This document shows positions 12,449 through 14,103 of a DNA stretch of 14,103 nt, piece after piece. The stretch spans positions 1 through 14,103 of the forward strand of contig JALOBU010000040.1 of NCBI GenBank assembly GCA_023228145.1, written 5' to 3'. A program made the position numbers and the translations under genes. Positions within the stretch are counted from its first letter, which is position 1. Every line of letters starts with the position of its first letter. The DNA is from Bacteroidales bacterium. Lineage in GTDB: Bacteria > Bacteroidota > Bacteroidia > Bacteroidales > CAIWKO01. The notes beneath the pieces are model-generated. The model was given only the letters and a program-made list of their open reading frames with translations. It did not search any database and was not told the DNA's origin.

Positions 12449-14103
12449 ATGAAAAAGACACTTTTTTTCTTAGCGTTTATCATTCTATATATAAAAGGAT
12501 ATTCTCAGACGGTATCTTTACAAAATGTTGTTGCTAGCGCCGGCAATGTTTCTGTTGATTTATCCTTTACTGGTTTAGATCTTGGAATTGGCGCAGGTCA
12601 ATTTAAAATAATATATGATGAAACAAAATTGACATATACGGGCTGGTCAAATTTAAACCCAGTATTTGTATCCCAAGATATTTCGATAACAAATGCAATC
12701 CCGGGAAGTTTTGATTTTTGGATATTTACCGAAAATCCTCGTTTCATGGAAGATGGTGTGTTTGTAAAATTTAATTTTACATATACTGCAACAGGTTGTG
12801 CAAATTTAACTTACGGTCCACTCGGGCAACCTCCATATATTACTGATGGTGCGATGAGTGAATATTCAGTAACCTGGGTTGATGGCTCTGTATGCCCTTG
12901 CACAGCAGTTTCCATTAGCGACCAGCCTGATAACCAAAGCATGTGTGCTAACACGGGGAACGCCAGTTTTTCAGTTACCGCCGATGGCACAACACCTATC
13001 AGTTACCAGTGGAAATACAAAAATGGGAGCAACTGGGTAAATGTTGCTAACGGAACTCCTGCCGGAGCAACATATACAGGCAATACAGCAGAAACATTAA
13101 ATGTAAGTGGCATTACAGCTGGTGGTAGTTACCAATACCAATGCTACCTCACAAACTGCAGCGGAGCAAGCAATGCAACTTCAAATACTGCTATATTAAC
13201 GGTTAATACTGTCCCACCTCAACCAAGCACTATTACGGGCAACACTCCTGTATGTCAGGGTTCTTCACAGACATATAGCGTCACGAATGTGGCCGGTGTA
13301 ACTTATACTTGGACCTTCCCTACAGGATGGTCACAAACTGGTGGAGGCACGACTAATTCTGTAACGGTTACCGTGGGTTCCGGCTCAGGAAATGTGCAGG
13401 TAACACCATCAAACATTTGCGGCAATGGTACTGCAAGAACTAAAACTGTTACTGTTGTTTCTGCAGTTCCTTCACAGCCCAGTACCATAACTGGCAACAC
13501 ACCGGTATGCCAGGGTTCTTCTCAAACATATAGCGTAACAAATGTGGCCGGCAATACTTACGCCTGGACCTTCCCCACAGGATGGTCACAGACTGGAGGG
13601 GGTACAACTAATTCTGTAACGGTCACCGTTGGCTCTGGTTCAGGGAATGTACAGGTAACACCTTCAAATGTTTGCGGTAATGGTACGGCCAGAACACTGG
13701 CAGTTACTACTGTCGCTGCCGCACCTTCTCAACCCAGTATCATTACGGGAAATACTGCGGTGTGTCAGGGATCATCACAGACATATAGCGTCACGAATGT
13801 GGCCGGTGTAACTTATACCTGGACGTTTCCATCAGGATGGTCACAGACTGGTGGGGGTACAACTAATTCTGTAACGGTCACCGTTGGCTCTGGTTCAGGG
13901 AATGTGCAAGTAACACCTTCGAATGTATGCGGCAACGGGACAGCACAAACACTTGCAGTAGTTACCACAGCGGCCGCTCCCTCACAGCCCAGTACTATAA
14001 CTGGCAACACACCGGTATGCCAGGGTTCTTCCCAGACATATAGCGTTACGAATGTGGCAGGAGTAACTTATACCTGGACCTTCCCCACAGGGTGGGTACA
14101 GAC
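12449..14103 (+). CDS. Secreted cohesin/Ig/PKD-like repeat protein, 3' end missing
   Basis: The frame from ATG 12449 is open to the window edge (551 codons and 2 bases), and no stop occurs. It encodes a signal peptide (MKKTLFFLAFIILYIKGYSQ), a cohesin-like beta domain (about 22-150, with GAGQFKIIYDETKLTYTGW), an Ig-like domain (about 155-253, with YQWKYKNGSNW and YQYQCYLTNCSG), then at least three and a half PKD-like repeats of 85 residues. Each repeat has VCQGSSQTYSVTNVAG, TWTFPTGWSQ and VCGNGTA, with two Cys. Such proteins are large surface adhesins or type IX secretion substrates in Bacteroidetes; the C-terminal sorting domain would lie beyond the window. The ligand is unknown. Base composition is richer in G+C than in the neighbours. 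Confidence 0.9.
   Translation, partial: MKKTLFFLAFIILYIKGYSQTVSLQNVVASAGNVSVDLSFTGLDLGIGAGQFKIIYDETKLTYTGWSNLNPVFVSQDISITNAIPGSFDFWIFTENPRFMEDGVFVKFNFTYTATGCANLTYGPLGQPPYITDGAMSEYSVTWVDGSVCPCTAVSISDQPDNQSMCANTGNASFSVTADGTTPISYQWKYKNGSNWVNVANGTPAGATYTGNTAETLNVSGITAGGSYQYQCYLTNCSGASNATSNTAILTVNTVPPQPSTITGNTPVCQGSSQTYSVTNVAGVTYTWTFPTGWSQTGGGTTNSVTVTVGSGSGNVQVTPSNICGNGTARTKTVTVVSAVPSQPSTITGNTPVCQGSSQTYSVTNVAGNTYAWTFPTGWSQTGGGTTNSVTVTVGSGSGNVQVTPSNVCGNGTARTLAVTTVAAAPSQPSIITGNTAVCQGSSQTYSVTNVAGVTYTWTFPSGWSQTGGGTTNSVTVTVGSGSGNVQVTPSNVCGNGTAQTLAVVTTAAAPSQPSTITGNTPVCQGSSQTYSVTNVAGVTYTWTFPTGWVQ
13214..14103 (+). repeat. Tandem 255-bp repeat array coding for PKD-like domains
   Basis: Units begin at 13214, 13469, 13724 and 13979 (the last cut by the window edge), an exact 255-bp period that keeps the frame. 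Long stretches are identical between units, for example ACATATAGCGTCACGAATGT in units 1 and 3. Such near-identical DNA favours copy-number change by recombination or slippage. Confidence 0.95.

Noticed and set aside
13303..14010. Two similar minus-strand reading frames of 65 codons (13303-13500 and 13813-14010).
   Set aside because: They are antisense shadows of successive PKD-like repeat units; the plus-strand frame with signal peptide and domains is the real gene.
13214..14103. CRISPR array suggested by regular repetition.
   Set aside because: The period is 255 bp, in frame, with similar sequence throughout rather than short repeats and unique spacers.

Overview
The window reads as a chromosomal piece of a member of the Bacteroidota. 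The evidence is AT-rich DNA, TAnnTTTG-type -7 promoter boxes with hardly any Shine-Dalgarno signal, secreted proteins with short Sec signals ending in SQ/AQ, PKD-like adhesin repeats, and proteins whose motif variants look like those of Bacteroidetes. The species cannot be told from the sequence alone. Most genes are ordinary housekeeping or envelope functions. The unusual material lies in the intergenic stretches around 4.2-4.9 kb and 12.2-12.45 kb and in the repetitive gene that runs off the right end.

Left part (1-4185, plus strand): the 3' part of an MtnA-family sugar-phosphate isomerase overlaps by 4 bp a class II aldolase/dehydratase, a two-gene unit for methylthioribose or 5-deoxyribose phosphate salvage. 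Next comes a PhoB/PhoR-like response regulator and histidine kinase joined by a TAATG overlap, then a TauE/SafE-type membrane exporter with its own -7 box.

Middle (4186-5115): a 710-bp gene-free stretch holds a 143-bp palindromic element with 24-bp terminal inverted repeats, a broken signal-peptide gene remnant, and a second MITE-like element of about 195 bp. It is followed by two tRNA-Val genes (anticodons UAC and CAC) with a strong intrinsic terminator between them.

Minus-strand block (5160-12174), transcribed from right to left: era, der, an S4-domain RNA-binding protein, a secreted NTF2-like protein and a secreted endonuclease/exonuclease/phosphatase-family protein lie head to tail, probably as one operon. 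After a separate -7 box come a long-chain polyprenyl diphosphate synthase and, translationally coupled to it, a large secreted MORN-variant (YwqK-like) repeat protein.

Right end (12184-14103): a second copy of the palindromic element, inverted relative to the first, lies upstream of a plus-strand gene open to the window edge. That gene encodes a signal peptide, a cohesin-like domain, an Ig-like domain and a tandem array of nearly identical 85-residue PKD-like repeats (exact 255-bp period). No mobile-element protein, CRISPR array or defence system is visible. The best candidates for undescribed biology are the two small palindromic element families, the inverted arrangement of one of them around about 8 kb of core genes, and the MtnA/aldolase pair.
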